A DNA stretch of 64,000 bases from Paraburkholderia sp. Ac-20340 (GCF_017104965.1 NZ_JAAGPR010000002.1:1-64000), one strand, 5' to 3'. Positions 26,370 through 36,671 are shown, counted from the stretch's first letter. Numbers and translations: made by a program. Notes: generated by a model not told the origin, from the letters alone.

Positions 26370-27398
26370 TTATCCCGCCCTATCCCCCATAAACCCACCA
26401 AAGAACGCGCGTGCGTTATCTTCAAGACTTTCGAGGTGATAACCGCCTTCCTGCACGATCACCGAAGGCAGATTCAGCGCACCGATCGCGCGGCCAAGCT
26501 GACCAAACCCTTCCGTGCTCACCGCCACCTTCGACTGCGGATCGTCCTTGTAGATATCGAAGCCCAGCGCCAGTACCAGCGCATCCGGCTCGAAGCGCCT
26601 GAGCACGCGCAGCGCCGCTTCCACGCGCTCGAAGAACTGCGCCTCGCTCGCACCATGCGGCATCGGCAGGTTGACGTTGTAGCCTTCGCCCTCGCCCACG
26701 CCGCGCTCTTCCTCGTAACCCGCGACAACCGGGTAGAAGTTGGTCGGATCGCCGTGAATCGAGATGTAGAGCACGTCGTCGCGACCGTAGAAGATTTCCT
26801 GCACGCCCTGGCCGTGGTGCATATCGGTGTCGAGGATCGCCACACGCTTGAAGCGCCAGCGCAGCGCCTGCGCCGCGACAGCCGCGTTGTTCAGATAGCA
26901 GAAACCGCCCGCCGCATCGGCGCGCGCATGGTGGCCGGGCGGCCGGCTGATCGCATAGCTTTCGCGCGCGCCATCGTTCACGCTCGCGGCGGCGGCCAGC
27001 GCGCTCTGCGCCGACCAGTACGCCGCGCGCCACGTATGCGCGCCCACCGGGCAACTGCCATCGGCGAGATAACGCGCGGCCTGGGCCAGCACGCCGCGCA
27101 GCGGGTTAGGCTCGCGCACGAAGATATTCGACATCACTTCGTCGCCCCAATCGTCGGGCATGCGCTTCCAGTCGGCGTGCGCCTCTTCCAGGAAGCGCAG
27201 ATAGTTCATGTCGTGCACGGCCGCGAGCGGCGCAGTGCCGAAATCAGCCGGTTCGCGCACGTCGAAGCCCAGCGAGTGCGCCGCCGCCACGAGTCGCGTG
27301 GCGCGCTCGGGCACTTCCTGCGGCTCGCGCATCTGGCCGCGCGACAGGTAGCTGCGCGGATGGTGCAGCAGTTGCTCAGGATGAAACCACGTCTTCAT
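26370..27398 (-). CDS. Acetylpolyamine amidohydrolase (HDAC family)
   Basis: A 342-residue zinc hydrolase of the histone deacetylase superfamily. It has the same length as Mycoplana ramosa acetylpolyamine amidohydrolase (341) and aligns with it around RPPGHHA. Catalytic His156-His157, Zn ligands Asp192, His194 and Asp281, and the transition-state Tyr320 (EGGY) are all present. It likely removes acetyl groups from acetylputrescine or similar amines. It is the last gene of an operon with a carbamoylase-type hydrolase (gap 21 bp) and an MHS transporter. The exact substrate is inferred. Confidence 0.9.
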   Translation of the reverse strand: MKTWFHPEQLLHHPRSYLSRGQMREPQEVPERATRLVAAAHSLGFDVREPADFGTAPLAAVHDMNYLRFLEEAHADWKRMPDDWGDEVMSNIFVREPNPLRGVLAQAARYLADGSCPVGAHTWRAAYWSAQSALAAAASVNDGARESYAISRPPGHHARADAAGGFCYLNNAAVAAQALRWRFKRVAILDTDMHHGQGVQEIFYGRDDVLYISIHGDPTNFYPVVAGYEEERGVGEGEGYNVNLPMPHGASEAQFFERVEAALRVLRRFEPDALVLALGFDIYKDDPQSKVAVSTEGFGQLGRAIGALNLPSVIVQEGGYHLESLEDNARAFFGGFMGDRAG

Positions 27399-27419
27399 AT
27401 TCCGTACTCCTTGCTTGTT

Positions 27420-28679
27420 TCAGGCGGCCACGGCCTGCTGCACATTGACACCCGCGCGCGCGGCCACGGCGTTGAGCAGCACGTTGGTGCCGGCCGTCAC
27501 GTCTTCGGGCAGCGCGTCTTCCGCTTCGTTGTGCGAGAGGCCGTCCACACACGGGATGAACACCATCGCCGTCGGGCAGTAGCGCGCGAGGTGGATCGCG
27601 TCGTGCCCCGCGCCGCTGACGATGCACTCGTTCGAATACCCGAGGCGCTCGACCGCATCGGCCACCAGCGCCACGCAGGCGGGATCGAACGGCGTGGCCG
27701 GGCTGGTCCAGCAATGCGCGATGTTCACGCCCAGCCCGCGCGAGCCGCTCACCGCCGCGCAGACCGCACGCAGATCGCGCTCCATCGCGTCGATCTGGGC
27801 ATCGTCGGGATGGCGCAGATCGACCGTGAAGGTCAGATTCGCGGCGATGGTGTTGCGCGACGAATTCGCAATCTGCATCTGACCGATCGTCACGAGGCCG
27901 AGCGGCGCATAACGCGCCATCACGCGCTCGATTTCCAGCGCCATCTGCGCGGCGCCAAAGTACGCGTCCTTGCGGTAGCGCATCGGCGTCGTGCCCGCAT
28001 GCGCGGCCACGCCCGTCACGTTGACATCGAACCAGCGGATCGCCTGGCCGCCCGTCACCACGCCGATGGTCGTGCCGTTCGCTTCCAGGATCGGCCCTTG
28101 TTCGATATGGGCTTCGAAGTAACTGTCGACCGCCACGCCCTGCACGGGCTGCGTGCCGCGCGCGCCGCACGTATCGAGCGCCGCGCCGAGCGTCACGCCA
28201 TCGGCATCTTCGCGGGCGAGCGCGTCGGCCAGCGTCATCGCGCCCGCGAATACCGCCGAGCCGAGCATCGCCGGCGTAAAGCGCGCGCCCTCTTCGTTGG
28301 TCCACGAGCAGATTTCGATGGGCTTTTGCGTGGTCGCGTTCGCGTCGTTGAGCGCGCGCACCACTTCGAGCGCCGCCAGCACGCCGTAGACGCCGTCGAA
28401 GCGCCCGCCTTCAGGCTGCGTGTCGAGGTGGCTGCCCATCAGCACGGGCGCGGCGTTCGCATCGGTGCCCGCGCGGCGCGCGAACAGATTGCCGACTTCG
28501 TCGGTCCACACGGTCATGCCCGCTTCCACGCACCAGCGTGCGAACAATTCGCGGCCCTGGCGGTCCTGTTCGGTGAGCGCGAGGCGGCGCACGCCGCCGC
28601 CCGCCGTCGCGCCGATGCGCGCCATGTCGGTCAGGCTCGCCCACAGGCGCGGGCCGTCGATTTGCAAGAGGTCTTTCAT
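27420..28679 (-). CDS. Zn-dependent amidohydrolase (N-carbamoyl-amino-acid hydrolase/allantoate type)
   Basis: A 419-residue M20-family amidohydrolase of the hydantoinase/carbamoylase group. The metal-binding residues are His84, Asp95, Glu130, His191 and a late His (GLSHNEAE). The dimerisation domain carries GVAAHAGTTPM. Such enzymes cleave N-carbamoyl amino acids, allantoate or ureidoglycolate. No hydantoinase gene is adjacent; instead an MHS transporter and an acetylpolyamine amidohydrolase are. The start at 28679 has a good RBS (GGAAGGA). The substrate is not decidable from sequence. Confidence 0.88.
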   Translation of the reverse strand: MKDLLQIDGPRLWASLTDMARIGATAGGGVRRLALTEQDRQGRELFARWCVEAGMTVWTDEVGNLFARRAGTDANAAPVLMGSHLDTQPEGGRFDGVYGVLAALEVVRALNDANATTQKPIEICSWTNEEGARFTPAMLGSAVFAGAMTLADALAREDADGVTLGAALDTCGARGTQPVQGVAVDSYFEAHIEQGPILEANGTTIGVVTGGQAIRWFDVNVTGVAAHAGTTPMRYRKDAYFGAAQMALEIERVMARYAPLGLVTIGQMQIANSSRNTIAANLTFTVDLRHPDDAQIDAMERDLRAVCAAVSGSRGLGVNIAHCWTSPATPFDPACVALVADAVERLGYSNECIVSGAGHDAIHLARYCPTAMVFIPCVDGLSHNEAEDALPEDVTAGTNVLLNAVAARAGVNVQQAVAA

Positions 28680-28720
28680 CGGTCCTTCCGTTGAGATCGA
28701 TTGGTCGAAGCAGAGTCGGT

Positions 28721-30055
28721 TCAGTGCGAGCTGAGCGCTTGGGCGGCGGCTTCGTCGTGCGCGTGCTGGCTGCGGCGCGCGTCGAGCGCGACGATGCACA
28801 GCAGCGAGATGGCGGCGAGACACGTGTAGAACACCGCCAGCGGCCACCACTGCCCGGCATAGCGATGCGCGAGCCACGTGCCGACGAGCGGCGTCAGACC
28901 GCCCGCAATCGCGCCGCACACCTGATACGAGAGCGAGATCGCCGAATAACGCACGCGCGTGGGGAACACGCCCGACACAAAGCCCGCGATCACCGAGTAA
29001 TAGCTGGCCATGCAGACCACGGCGATGGCGATGCCGATCACCATCGGCACGACATGGCCGCTCTGCACGAGCACGAACATCGGATACGGCGAGAGCATCG
29101 CGCCGATGGCCGCGATCTTGAGGAAGCGCGCGCCGCCCAGGCGTTCGGCGAGCCACGCGGCCAGCGGCTGCGAGAGGAACTGGATGAAGGCGACGATAAA
29201 CAGGCAGTCGAGAATCATCGAACGCGTGATGCCGACGTACTGCGTCGTGTACGCGATCATGAACGTGTTGGTGAAGTACACGCCCGCAATGCCGATGGTG
29301 TTCGCGCCGATGCACAGCAGCACGAGGCCCGACGCCGAGCTGAAGACTTCGGCGATCGGCAGTTTGGCGGTGCGGCGCTGGTCCTTGAGCTTCTCGAACT
29401 CGGGCGATTCGTTCACGCCCAGCCGGATCATGATGCCGACGATCAGCAACACCGCCGAGATCAGGAACGGCAGGCGCCAGCCCCAGGAGAGGAAATCGGC
29501 CTTGTCGAGCGACGTCACCGAGCGGAACGCGAGCAGCGAGAGAATCAGCCCGGCGGGCGAGCCCAGTTGCGCGAACGACGCGAAAAACGTGCGGCGGCCT
29601 TCGGGCGCGTGTTCGCCCGCCATCAGCACCGCGCCGCCCCATTCGCCACCCACGGCGATGCCCTGCACCACGCGCAGCAGCACCAGCAGCACGGGCGCGA
29701 GCGCCCCAACCTTCGCATACGACGGCAGCAGCCCGACGCACACGGTCGCCACGCCCATCATCATCAGCGTGGTCATGAGCGCCTTCTTGCGGCCGATGCG
29801 GTCGCCCAGATGGCCGAAGATCACACCGCCCAGCGGACGCGCGAAAAAGCCCACGGCGAAGGTCGCGAACGAGGCCATCGTGCTGACAAAGCGGTCTTCG
29901 GACGGGAAATACAGCTCGCCGAACACCAGCGCGGCGGCCGTGGCGTAGATGTAGAAGTCGTACCACTCGATCATGGTGCCGATGAACGCTGCGGCGGCGG
30001 CGCGCACAGGCTGCCGGACGGCGGCAGTGGACGCGATGGATTGCGGGGTGGCCAT
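28721..30055 (-). CDS. MHS-family MFS transporter (metabolite:H+ symporter)
   Basis: A 444-residue transporter with twelve predicted helices. The motif GHLGDRIGRKKALM follows helix 2, and the TMIEWYDFYIYA start is the mark of the metabolite:H+ symporter family (ShiA, KgtP, ProP-like). It likely imports the substrate of the two hydrolases that follow in the same operon (gaps 41 and 21 bp). It is transcribed away from a LysR regulator gene. Confidence 0.9.
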   Translation of the reverse strand: MATPQSIASTAAVRQPVRAAAAAFIGTMIEWYDFYIYATAAALVFGELYFPSEDRFVSTMASFATFAVGFFARPLGGVIFGHLGDRIGRKKALMTTLMMMGVATVCVGLLPSYAKVGALAPVLLVLLRVVQGIAVGGEWGGAVLMAGEHAPEGRRTFFASFAQLGSPAGLILSLLAFRSVTSLDKADFLSWGWRLPFLISAVLLIVGIMIRLGVNESPEFEKLKDQRRTAKLPIAEVFSSASGLVLLCIGANTIGIAGVYFTNTFMIAYTTQYVGITRSMILDCLFIVAFIQFLSQPLAAWLAERLGGARFLKIAAIGAMLSPYPMFVLVQSGHVVPMVIGIAIAVVCMASYYSVIAGFVSGVFPTRVRYSAISLSYQVCGAIAGGLTPLVGTWLAHRYAGQWWPLAVFYTCLAAISLLCIVALDARRSQHAHDEAAAQALSSH

Positions 30056-30250
30056 GGGTCAGTCTCCTTCGGGCGCGTGCGGTATTTAGTCTGGCTTTGA
30101 TGGCTGGCGAACGGGCTTTTCAGCGCATTCGCCATACGTGCTTTATCGCCAGCCATAAAACATTAGTCAAATTTCGAGTTATTATTCAGCACATAAATCT
30201 AGCTAATACCTCGGGCGCACGTGCGCCTGACAACCGCCCGGAGCCCGCGC
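30056..30250. promoter_or_regulatory. Divergent promoter region with LysR-type boxes
   Basis: This AT-rich 195-bp region lies between the LysR gene and the MHS operon. A TTTAT-N8-ATAAA palindrome at 30142-30159 has the T-N11-A form of LysR-type sites. An ATTAG...CTAAT pair also occurs near 30162 and 30203. Assignment as operator is inference. Confidence 0.45.
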
Positions 30251-31201
30251 ATGCGCGCCGACACCACTCGCTTTCTGAACGACCGGCTCGACTGGAATCT
30301 GCTGCGCACCTATCTGGCGATCATGCAGGAGCGCAGCCTCAGCCGCGCCGCCGCGCGCCTTTACGTGACGCAACCGGCCGTCAGCCAGGCGCTCAAGCGC
30401 CTCGAAGAATCGCTCGGCCGCAAGCTGATCGAGCGGCGCGGCGCGCATTTCGTGCCGACCCAGGCCGGCGAAGAGGTGTATCGGATCGCCAGCGACATCT
30501 ACGGCAATATCTCGCGGCTCGAAACCGAACTGGACGAACGCACCGCCGACATCACCGGTTCGATCCGCCTGCTGACGGTGAGCCGGATCGAGTCGCGCGT
30601 CTATGACGAATTCCTCGCGGAATTCCACGTCGCCTACCCGCGCATCGATCTGCAGATCGAAGTGATGCGCTCGACCGACATCATTTCATCGCTGCAGCAA
30701 AAGACCGCGACGGCGGGTTTGAGCCTGTGCCGCACGCCCGTCGACAAGCTGGAAATGCGCTGTTTTCTGCGTCAGCGCTACGCGATTTTCTGCGGCCGGC
30801 ATCACCGGCTGTTCGGCCTGTCGCAACTGACGATGGACGATCTGCTCGCGGAAAATTTCGTGTCGTTCACGAGCGACCAGATTGGCGACAGCCTGTCGCC
30901 GCTCACGGTGTTTCGCGATCAGCGCGGCTTTACGGGGCGTATCGTGGCGTCGTCGCCGAGTCTGGACGAAGTGCGGCGGCTGATCTATGCGGGCTACGGC
31001 ATCGGCTGCCTGCCCGAACATACGGTGAAGGACGATCTGGCGCGGCAACGCCTGTGGCGGCTGCCGCCGGACGAAGGTCTCGCGGATGTCGATATCCACT
31101 TGCTGTGGCATCGCGAACGCAAGATGAATGCGGCCGAAGAAGCGTTCTTCGACGCGATGGAGCGCTGCATGCAGCGCTATGCGCTCGCGGAACGTCTATG
31201 A
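30251..31201 (+). CDS. LysR-family transcriptional regulator
   Basis: A 316-residue LysR-type regulator. The winged helix is at about residues 20-78 (SLSRAAARLYVTQPAVSQALKRLEE), followed by the two-lobe effector-binding domain. It lies divergent from the MHS transporter operon and is the natural candidate to control it in response to the transported substrate. The ATG at 30251 gives MRADTTRFLNDRLDWNLLRT; the in-frame ATG at 30221 would only add ten residues. Confidence 0.9.
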   Translation: MRADTTRFLNDRLDWNLLRTYLAIMQERSLSRAAARLYVTQPAVSQALKRLEESLGRKLIERRGAHFVPTQAGEEVYRIASDIYGNISRLETELDERTADITGSIRLLTVSRIESRVYDEFLAEFHVAYPRIDLQIEVMRSTDIISSLQQKTATAGLSLCRTPVDKLEMRCFLRQRYAIFCGRHHRLFGLSQLTMDDLLAENFVSFTSDQIGDSLSPLTVFRDQRGFTGRIVASSPSLDEVRRLIYAGYGIGCLPEHTVKDDLARQRLWRLPPDEGLADVDIHLLWHRERKMNAAEEAFFDAMERCMQRYALAERL

Positions 31202-31253
31202 AAGACGCGCCGCGAACGTTGCATCAACAACGATAAACGGCAATCGAGCCGCT

Positions 31254-31712
31254 TCAGTACCCGCGCGCCAGCACCGCGACGCCAATCGTCACGATACCCA
31301 GCACGAGATTGATGACCACGAGGCGGCGCATCGTGCCCACGGCGCGCGCGCCGTCGGGCCATTTCTGCGCCTGCACCGCGCGGCGAATGCGCGGAAACAG
31401 CGCAAAGCGGATGTGGCCGAAGATCAGCATCATGATGACGCCGAGCCCTGCCATGGCGTGCAGCTGCCACGTGGCGTGACCGCCGCCGAACTGCATCAGC
31501 AGAAAACCGCCGCTCAGCAGGATCGCGATGATGGCGACGCCCACCCAGTTGAAAAAGCGGCCGAACACCGATTCGATCAGCGGCAGACGCAGTTGCGGCG
31601 AAAGATCTTCGAGCGCGGGGCGCAGGCAGTAGTGCGCGAAAACCATTCCGCCCACCCAGACCGCAACGCTCAAAAGATGCACAAACAGCGCGATTTCGAT
31701 CGCGTGACCCAT
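31254..31712 (-). CDS. CopD-family membrane protein
   Basis: A 152-residue membrane protein with four hydrophobic helices. Early His27 (VFAHYCLRP) and His84 (LHAMAGLG) fall where CopD proteins have conserved haem/copper-coordinating residues. CopD-like proteins are linked to copper uptake or haem binding. It is convergent with the LysR gene and lies downstream of parC with a separate start. No copper operon is nearby, so function is uncertain. Confidence 0.8.
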   Translation of the reverse strand: MGHAIEIALFVHLLSVAVWVGGMVFAHYCLRPALEDLSPQLRLPLIESVFGRFFNWVGVAIIAILLSGGFLLMQFGGGHATWQLHAMAGLGVIMMLIFGHIRFALFPRIRRAVQAQKWPDGARAVGTMRRLVVINLVLGIVTIGVAVLARGY

Positions 31713-31887
31713 GCTGGTAAGTCCTCGTACTTAAAAGATTTCCGGTGCGAACGCCGAATGCAATGTGGGCGGCATTATTCCATGCCGCCCACCGTTGCGC
31801 ACTGGATGTGTACGCCCGTTCAGGAGCGTACCCTGGCTGGCTCGTGCTCTGGCTGGCTAGATGCCGATGCGGGTCGCGAGATGCGAC

Positions 31888-34203
31888 CTAGCGCGGCAAC
31901 ACCGGACGCATGCCCGTGATGACCTTGAGCTTCGAGTCCGGCGCGCGGCCCTTGCGGGCACGCTTGCCGACCTGCGGCGCCAGCACCGGACCCGACATCA
32001 GGTCTTCGCCCGGCTTCTGGCCGCGGCCCGTGCCTTCGAGCACCACGCCCGCCGCGCTGATCGCCAGCGCCTGCAGCAGCGTTTCCTTGTCTTCGAGCTG
32101 CATCAGCGTGACGCCGCGACCGCCGCCCGAAAGCGTCTTCATCTCGTCGAGGCCGAACACCAGCACGCGGCCGCCCGAGGACAGACACGCCACCTGGAGC
32201 GCGTCCGGCACCATCGGCATCGGCGTGAGCGGCACGCTGCCTTCGTCGATCGTCATGAAGGCCTTGCCGGCCTTCACGCGGCTGATCATGTCGCCGATCT
32301 TCGCGATAAAGCCAAAGCCGTTGCTCGATGCCAGCAGGAGCGGTTGATCCGCGCTCGCCGCGAAGTAATGCAGCAGATGCGAACCCGCTTCGAGTTCGAT
32401 CAGCGAGGTGACCGGCACGCCGTCGCCGCGACCGCCCGGCAGTTGCGCCACCGAGACCGAATAGACGCGGCCGTTGCTGCCCCACGCGATCAGCGTGTCG
32501 GGCGTGCGGCACAGGAACGCCGCGTACAGACCGTCGCCGGCCTTGAACGTGAAGCTTTGCGGATCCAGACCGTGGCCCTTGAGCGCACGCACCCAGCCTT
32601 TCTGCGACACCACCACCGTGACCGGATCATCCGCCACGCGCACTTCGAAGGTCGCGCGCTTTTCCTGCTGGATCAGCGTGCGGCGATCGTCGCCGTACTG
32701 CTTCGCGTCGGCTTCGATTTCCTTGACGATCAGGCGCTTCATCGACGACTCGTTGGCCAGCAGCTCTTCGAGCTTCGCCTTCTCGTCGCGCAGTTCCGCG
32801 AGTTCCTTCTCGATCTTGATCTTTTCCAGCCGCGCCAACTGACGCAGACGGATTTCGAGGATGTCCTCGGCCTGACGCTCGGACAGACCGAACGCGCTCA
32901 TCAGCGCCGACTTCGGCTCGTCCGATTCGCGAATGATGCGGATGACTTCGTCGATATTGAGGAAGACGATCATCCGCCCTTCGAGGATGTGGATGCGGTC
33001 GTCGACCTTGGTGAGACGATGCTGCGTGCGGCGCGTGACCGTGGCGAAACGGAAGCCGATCCACTCGCCGATGATCTCGCTGATGCCCTTCTGACGCGGA
33101 CGGCCATCGGCGCCGATCATCACGAGGTTCAGCGACGCGTTCGATTCGAGGCTCGTGTTGGCGAGCAGCGAATTGATGAACTCGCCCTGATCGATCTTGC
33201 TGGTCTTCGGCTCGAACACCAGACGCACCGGCGCGGCCTTGCCCGATTCGTCGCGCACCGCGTCCAGCAGGCCAAGCATGGTCTGCTTGCTCTGCAACTG
33301 CTCGGGCGTGAGCGTCTTCTTGCCGAGCTTCAGCTTGGGGTTGGTCAGCTCCTCGATTTCTTCGAGCACCTTCTGGCCCGAGGTATTCGGCGGCAGTTCG
33401 GTGACGACCAGTTGCCACTGGCCGCGCGCGAGTTCTTCGATCTTCCAGCGCGCGCGCACCTTCAGGCTGCCGCGGCCCGTTTCATACGCCGCCGCGATTT
33501 CCGCTTCGCTCGAAATGATCTGGCCGCCGCCCGGGAAATCGGGCCCCGGCAGACGCTCCATGATCTCCGCGTGCGTCAGCTTCGGATTCTTGATCATCGC
33601 CACGGCCGCCGTCGCCACTTCGCGCAGATTGTGCGAAGGGATTTCGGTGGCCAGACCCACGGCAATCCCGGATGCGCCGTTGAGCAGCAGCATCGGCAGA
33701 CGCGCGGGCAGCGTCTTCGGCTCCTGGAAGGAACCGTCGTAGTTCGGCATGAAATCGACCGTACCCATGTCGATTTCGTCGAGCAGCAGCTTGGCGATGG
33801 GCGTGAGGCGCGCTTCCGTGTAACGCATCGCCGCCGCGCCGTCACCGTCGCGCGAACCGAAGTTGCCCTGACCGTCGATGAGCGGATAGCGCATCGAGAA
33901 GTCCTGAGCCAGACGCACGAGCGCGTCGTACGCCGACTGGTCGCCGTGCGGGTGGTATTTACCGAGCACGTCGCCGACCACGCGCGCCGACTTCACGGGC
34001 TTGGCGTTGTCGCCGAGTCCCATTTCGTTCATCGCGAACAGGATGCGGCGCTGCACCGGCTTCTGGCCGTCGCAGACGTCGGGCAGCGCGCGGCCCTTGA
34101 CCACGCTCACGGCGTAGTCGAGGTAGGCGCGTTCCGCGTAGTGGCCGAGCGTGAGCGAGTCGCCGCCTTCGGCGCCATTCGCTTCAACAAAAAGATCGTC
34201 CAT
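31888..34203 (-). CDS. parC: DNA topoisomerase IV subunit A
   Basis: A 771-residue type IIA topoisomerase subunit. The DNA-cleaving Tyr128 is in [10 protein letters not shown] and the [12 protein letters not shown] quinolone-region motif is at 82-93. Residue 89, equivalent to E. coli Ser80, is Gln here. The C-terminal part holds the beta-propeller repeats. Length matches beta-proteobacterial ParC. It decatenates daughter chromosomes together with ParE, whose gene ends 51 bp upstream, so the pair is an operon. Confidence 0.97.
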   Translation of the reverse strand: MDDLFVEANGAEGGDSLTLGHYAERAYLDYAVSVVKGRALPDVCDGQKPVQRRILFAMNEMGLGDNAKPVKSARVVGDVLGKYHPHGDQSAYDALVRLAQDFSMRYPLIDGQGNFGSRDGDGAAAMRYTEARLTPIAKLLLDEIDMGTVDFMPNYDGSFQEPKTLPARLPMLLLNGASGIAVGLATEIPSHNLREVATAAVAMIKNPKLTHAEIMERLPGPDFPGGGQIISSEAEIAAAYETGRGSLKVRARWKIEELARGQWQLVVTELPPNTSGQKVLEEIEELTNPKLKLGKKTLTPEQLQSKQTMLGLLDAVRDESGKAAPVRLVFEPKTSKIDQGEFINSLLANTSLESNASLNLVMIGADGRPRQKGISEIIGEWIGFRFATVTRRTQHRLTKVDDRIHILEGRMIVFLNIDEVIRIIRESDEPKSALMSAFGLSERQAEDILEIRLRQLARLEKIKIEKELAELRDEKAKLEELLANESSMKRLIVKEIEADAKQYGDDRRTLIQQEKRATFEVRVADDPVTVVVSQKGWVRALKGHGLDPQSFTFKAGDGLYAAFLCRTPDTLIAWGSNGRVYSVSVAQLPGGRGDGVPVTSLIELEAGSHLLHYFAASADQPLLLASSNGFGFIAKIGDMISRVKAGKAFMTIDEGSVPLTPMPMVPDALQVACLSSGGRVLVFGLDEMKTLSGGGRGVTLMQLEDKETLLQALAISAAGVVLEGTGRGQKPGEDLMSGPVLAPQVGKRARKGRAPDSKLKVITGMRPVLPR

Positions 34204-34254
34204 GTTTTTCAGTCAGTCCGTAATCTGTGTGGGCAGTTATGCAGAAGGTGCGGA

Positions 34255-36246
34255 TCAGATATCCGCTTCGACTTCGTTGCCCTTCTCTTCGAGCCACGAA
34301 CGGCGCGAAGCCGCTTCACCCTTGCCCATCAGCATCGTCATGCGCGCGACGGTGGCCTCGTAGTCGAGGTCGCCGAGCAGGATGGGCGACAGGCGGCGCG
34401 TGTCGGGGTTCATCGTCGTGTCCCAGAGCTGTTCGGCACTCATTTCGCCGAGACCCTTGAAGCGGCTGATGGACCATTGCGTGTCGCGCACGCCGTCCTT
34501 GCGCAGCTTGTCGAGAATCGCTTCGAGTTCGCCTTCGTCGAGCGCGTAGAGCTTCTGCGCGGGCTTCTTGCCGCGCGCGGGCGCGTCGACGCGGAACAGC
34601 GGCGGGCGCGCCACATACACATGACCGCGCTCGATCAGTTGCGGGAAGTGCTTGAAGAACAGCGTGAGCAGCAGCACCTGGATGTGCGAACCGTCGACGT
34701 CCGCGTCCGAGAGAATGCAGATCTTGCCGTAGCGCAGATTCGAGAGATCGACGGTCTCGTCCGGGCTATGCGGATCGACGCCGATCGCCACCGAAATGTC
34801 ATGCACTTCGTTGTTGGCAAAGAGACGGTCGCGCTCGGTTTCCCAGGTGTTCAGCACCTTGCCGCGCAACGGCAGGATCGCCTGATATTCCTTGTCGCGG
34901 CCCATCTTCGCCGAACCGCCCGCCGAGTCGCCCTCGACCAGGAACAGTTCGTTACGCGCGATATCGGTTGCTTCGCAGTCGGTCAGCTTGCCGGGCAGCA
35001 CAGCGACGCCCGAACTCTTGCGCTTCTCGACCTTCTGGCCCGCGCGGGTGCGCGCCTGCGCCTGCTTGATGACGAGATCGGCGAGCTTCTTGCCGTGCTC
35101 GACGTGCTGGTTGAGCCACAGTTCGAGCGCCGGGCGCGTGAACGACGACACCAGCTTGACGGCGTCGCGGCTGTTCAGGCGCTCCTTGATCTGCCCCTGA
35201 AATTGCGGATCGAGCACCTTGGCCGACAGCACGAACGACACGCGCGCGAACACGTCTTCGGGCAGCAGCTTCACGCCCTTGGGCTGAAGATTGTGCAACT
35301 CGACAAAGCTCTTCACGGCCTGGAACAGACCGTCGCGCAGGCCGCTTTCGTGCGTGCCGCCCGCGGGCGTGGGGATCAGGTTGACGTAGGACTCGCGCGT
35401 GAGCGGGCCTTCCTCGCACCACGCCACGACCCACGCGGCGCCTTCGCCTTCGGCGAAGGTGTCGTCGTTGGTGCGGCCGTCGGCGTAGCGCTCGCCTTCG
35501 AACAACGGGATCAGCAGATCGGCGCCGCCCATGCCTTCGAGCAGATAGCCGCGCAGGCCGTCTTCATACTTCCAGCTCAGGCGCTCGCCGGTTTTTTCGT
35601 TGATCAGTTCGACTTCGACGCCCGGCAGCAGCACGGCCTTCGAGCGCAGCAGGCGTTGCAACTCGCCGAGCGGCAGGTTGGGCGAATCGAAATATTTCGG
35701 GTCGGCCCACGCGGTCACGCGCGTGCCGGTCTTCTTTTCTTCGCGCGTGGCGTTGCGCACGCTCAGCGGCTTGACGACATCGCCGTTCGAGAAACCGAGT
35801 TCGGCCACCTTGCCGTCGCGCCAGACGGTCACGTCGAGGCGTTTGGAGAGCGCATTGGTGACCGAGACGCCCACGCCGTGCAGGCCGCCCGAGAACGTGT
35901 AGGCGCCGCCGGCGGCCTTGTCGAACTTGCCGCCCGCGTGCAGGCGCGTGTAAACGATTTCGACGACCGGCACCTTCTCTTCCGGGTGCAGGCCGAACGG
36001 AATGCCGCGGCCGTCGTCTTCGACGGAAACCGACTGGTCCGCGTGCAGCGTGACCGTGATGCGACGGCCGAAGCCGCCGAGCGCTTCGTCCGAGGCGTTG
36101 TCGATGACTTCCTGGATGATGTGCAGCGGATTCTCGGTGCGCGTGTACATGCCCGGCCGTTGCCGGACGGGCTCGAGGCCCTTGAGCACCTTGATCGACG
36201 CTTCGCTATATCCAGCGTTCGCAGCGTTTGACTTCTTCGTTGACAT
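34255..36246 (-). CDS. parE: DNA topoisomerase IV subunit B
   Basis: A 663-residue ATPase subunit. The GHKL ATP site has DNASDEALGG and DDGRGIP, and the Toprim metal site has EGDSAGGSA and DADVDGSHI. It powers the decatenation of chromosomes with ParC. The ATG at 36246 was chosen (MSTKKSN); a longer frame begins at 36297, but its extra residues do not fit the family. A good sigma-70-like promoter lies at 36415-36442, giving a leader of about 160 nt. Confidence 0.97.
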   Translation of the reverse strand: MSTKKSNAANAGYSEASIKVLKGLEPVRQRPGMYTRTENPLHIIQEVIDNASDEALGGFGRRITVTLHADQSVSVEDDGRGIPFGLHPEEKVPVVEIVYTRLHAGGKFDKAAGGAYTFSGGLHGVGVSVTNALSKRLDVTVWRDGKVAELGFSNGDVVKPLSVRNATREEKKTGTRVTAWADPKYFDSPNLPLGELQRLLRSKAVLLPGVEVELINEKTGERLSWKYEDGLRGYLLEGMGGADLLIPLFEGERYADGRTNDDTFAEGEGAAWVVAWCEEGPLTRESYVNLIPTPAGGTHESGLRDGLFQAVKSFVELHNLQPKGVKLLPEDVFARVSFVLSAKVLDPQFQGQIKERLNSRDAVKLVSSFTRPALELWLNQHVEHGKKLADLVIKQAQARTRAGQKVEKRKSSGVAVLPGKLTDCEATDIARNELFLVEGDSAGGSAKMGRDKEYQAILPLRGKVLNTWETERDRLFANNEVHDISVAIGVDPHSPDETVDLSNLRYGKICILSDADVDGSHIQVLLLTLFFKHFPQLIERGHVYVARPPLFRVDAPARGKKPAQKLYALDEGELEAILDKLRKDGVRDTQWSISRFKGLGEMSAEQLWDTTMNPDTRRLSPILLGDLDYEATVARMTMLMGKGEAASRRSWLEEKGNEVEADI

Positions 36247-36414
36247 GGTGATCCGCAGGGGGTTGTCCGCGCGCTTGTCCACAGAGGCTGTGGACATCTG
36301 CGGGGAAAACGCGTTGAGTGTTCAAAAAAACCGTGACGAAACAATGGCATGGACGGGCTGCTCGCCTGGCGCGCAGGCGCGGCGCGCAAACCCGGTCCGC
36401 CGTATTCGCGAGGT

Positions 36415-36442
36415 ATTGTACTGATTTGGGACCGCGCGGCAA
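36415..36442 (-). promoter_or_regulatory. Candidate sigma-70 promoter of parE-parC
   Basis: On the minus strand TTGCCG (36437-36442) is followed after 16 bp by TACAAT (36415-36420). The match to TTGACA/TATAAT is good, and it is placed about 170 bp upstream of the parE start. Confidence 0.5.
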
Positions 36443-36621
36443 TTTGCTTGGGGGTCGGCCGTTCGGCCAGGGGGTTTCCTGGAACGCGAGTCGCGTAGAA
36501 TGAAGCGCTTGCCGCAAGGGGTTTGGCGCGGGTGGTTGGGGGATTTTCGCTAGCTGCGTTGGTGGACTGTTCGTTGCAAGGATTGGGACGAACGCGTGTA
36601 TTCCCGCCCCATCGTTCCACG

Positions 36622-36658
36622 CCATAAAAAAAACGGCCTTCATCAGACCGTTTTCCCG
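36622..36658 (-). terminator. Rho-independent terminator of uup
   Basis: AAAACGG...CCGTTTT is a stem whose minus-strand 3' end runs into eight T. It lies just after the uup stop at 36672. Confidence 0.75.
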
Positions 36659-36671
36659 TATTACTGCAGCA

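Larger units (their letters stand above)
36247..36671. other. Intergenic region between parE and uup
   Basis: These 425 bp hold the parE promoter (36415-36442) and the uup terminator (36622-36658). The remaining sequence shows no ORF that I can support. Confidence 0.55.

Noticed and set aside
26436..28694. A 752-codon plus-strand frame opposite the amidohydrolase genes
   Set aside because: Same antisense artefact: Arg/His-rich composition with no recognisable domain, over two confident genes.
31861..36231. A 1456-codon open frame on the plus strand, antisense to parC and parE
   Set aside because: It is an effect of GC-rich third positions on the opposite strand. parE and parC are certain, and the antisense product has an implausible His/Arg/Leu-rich composition with no RBS or domain.
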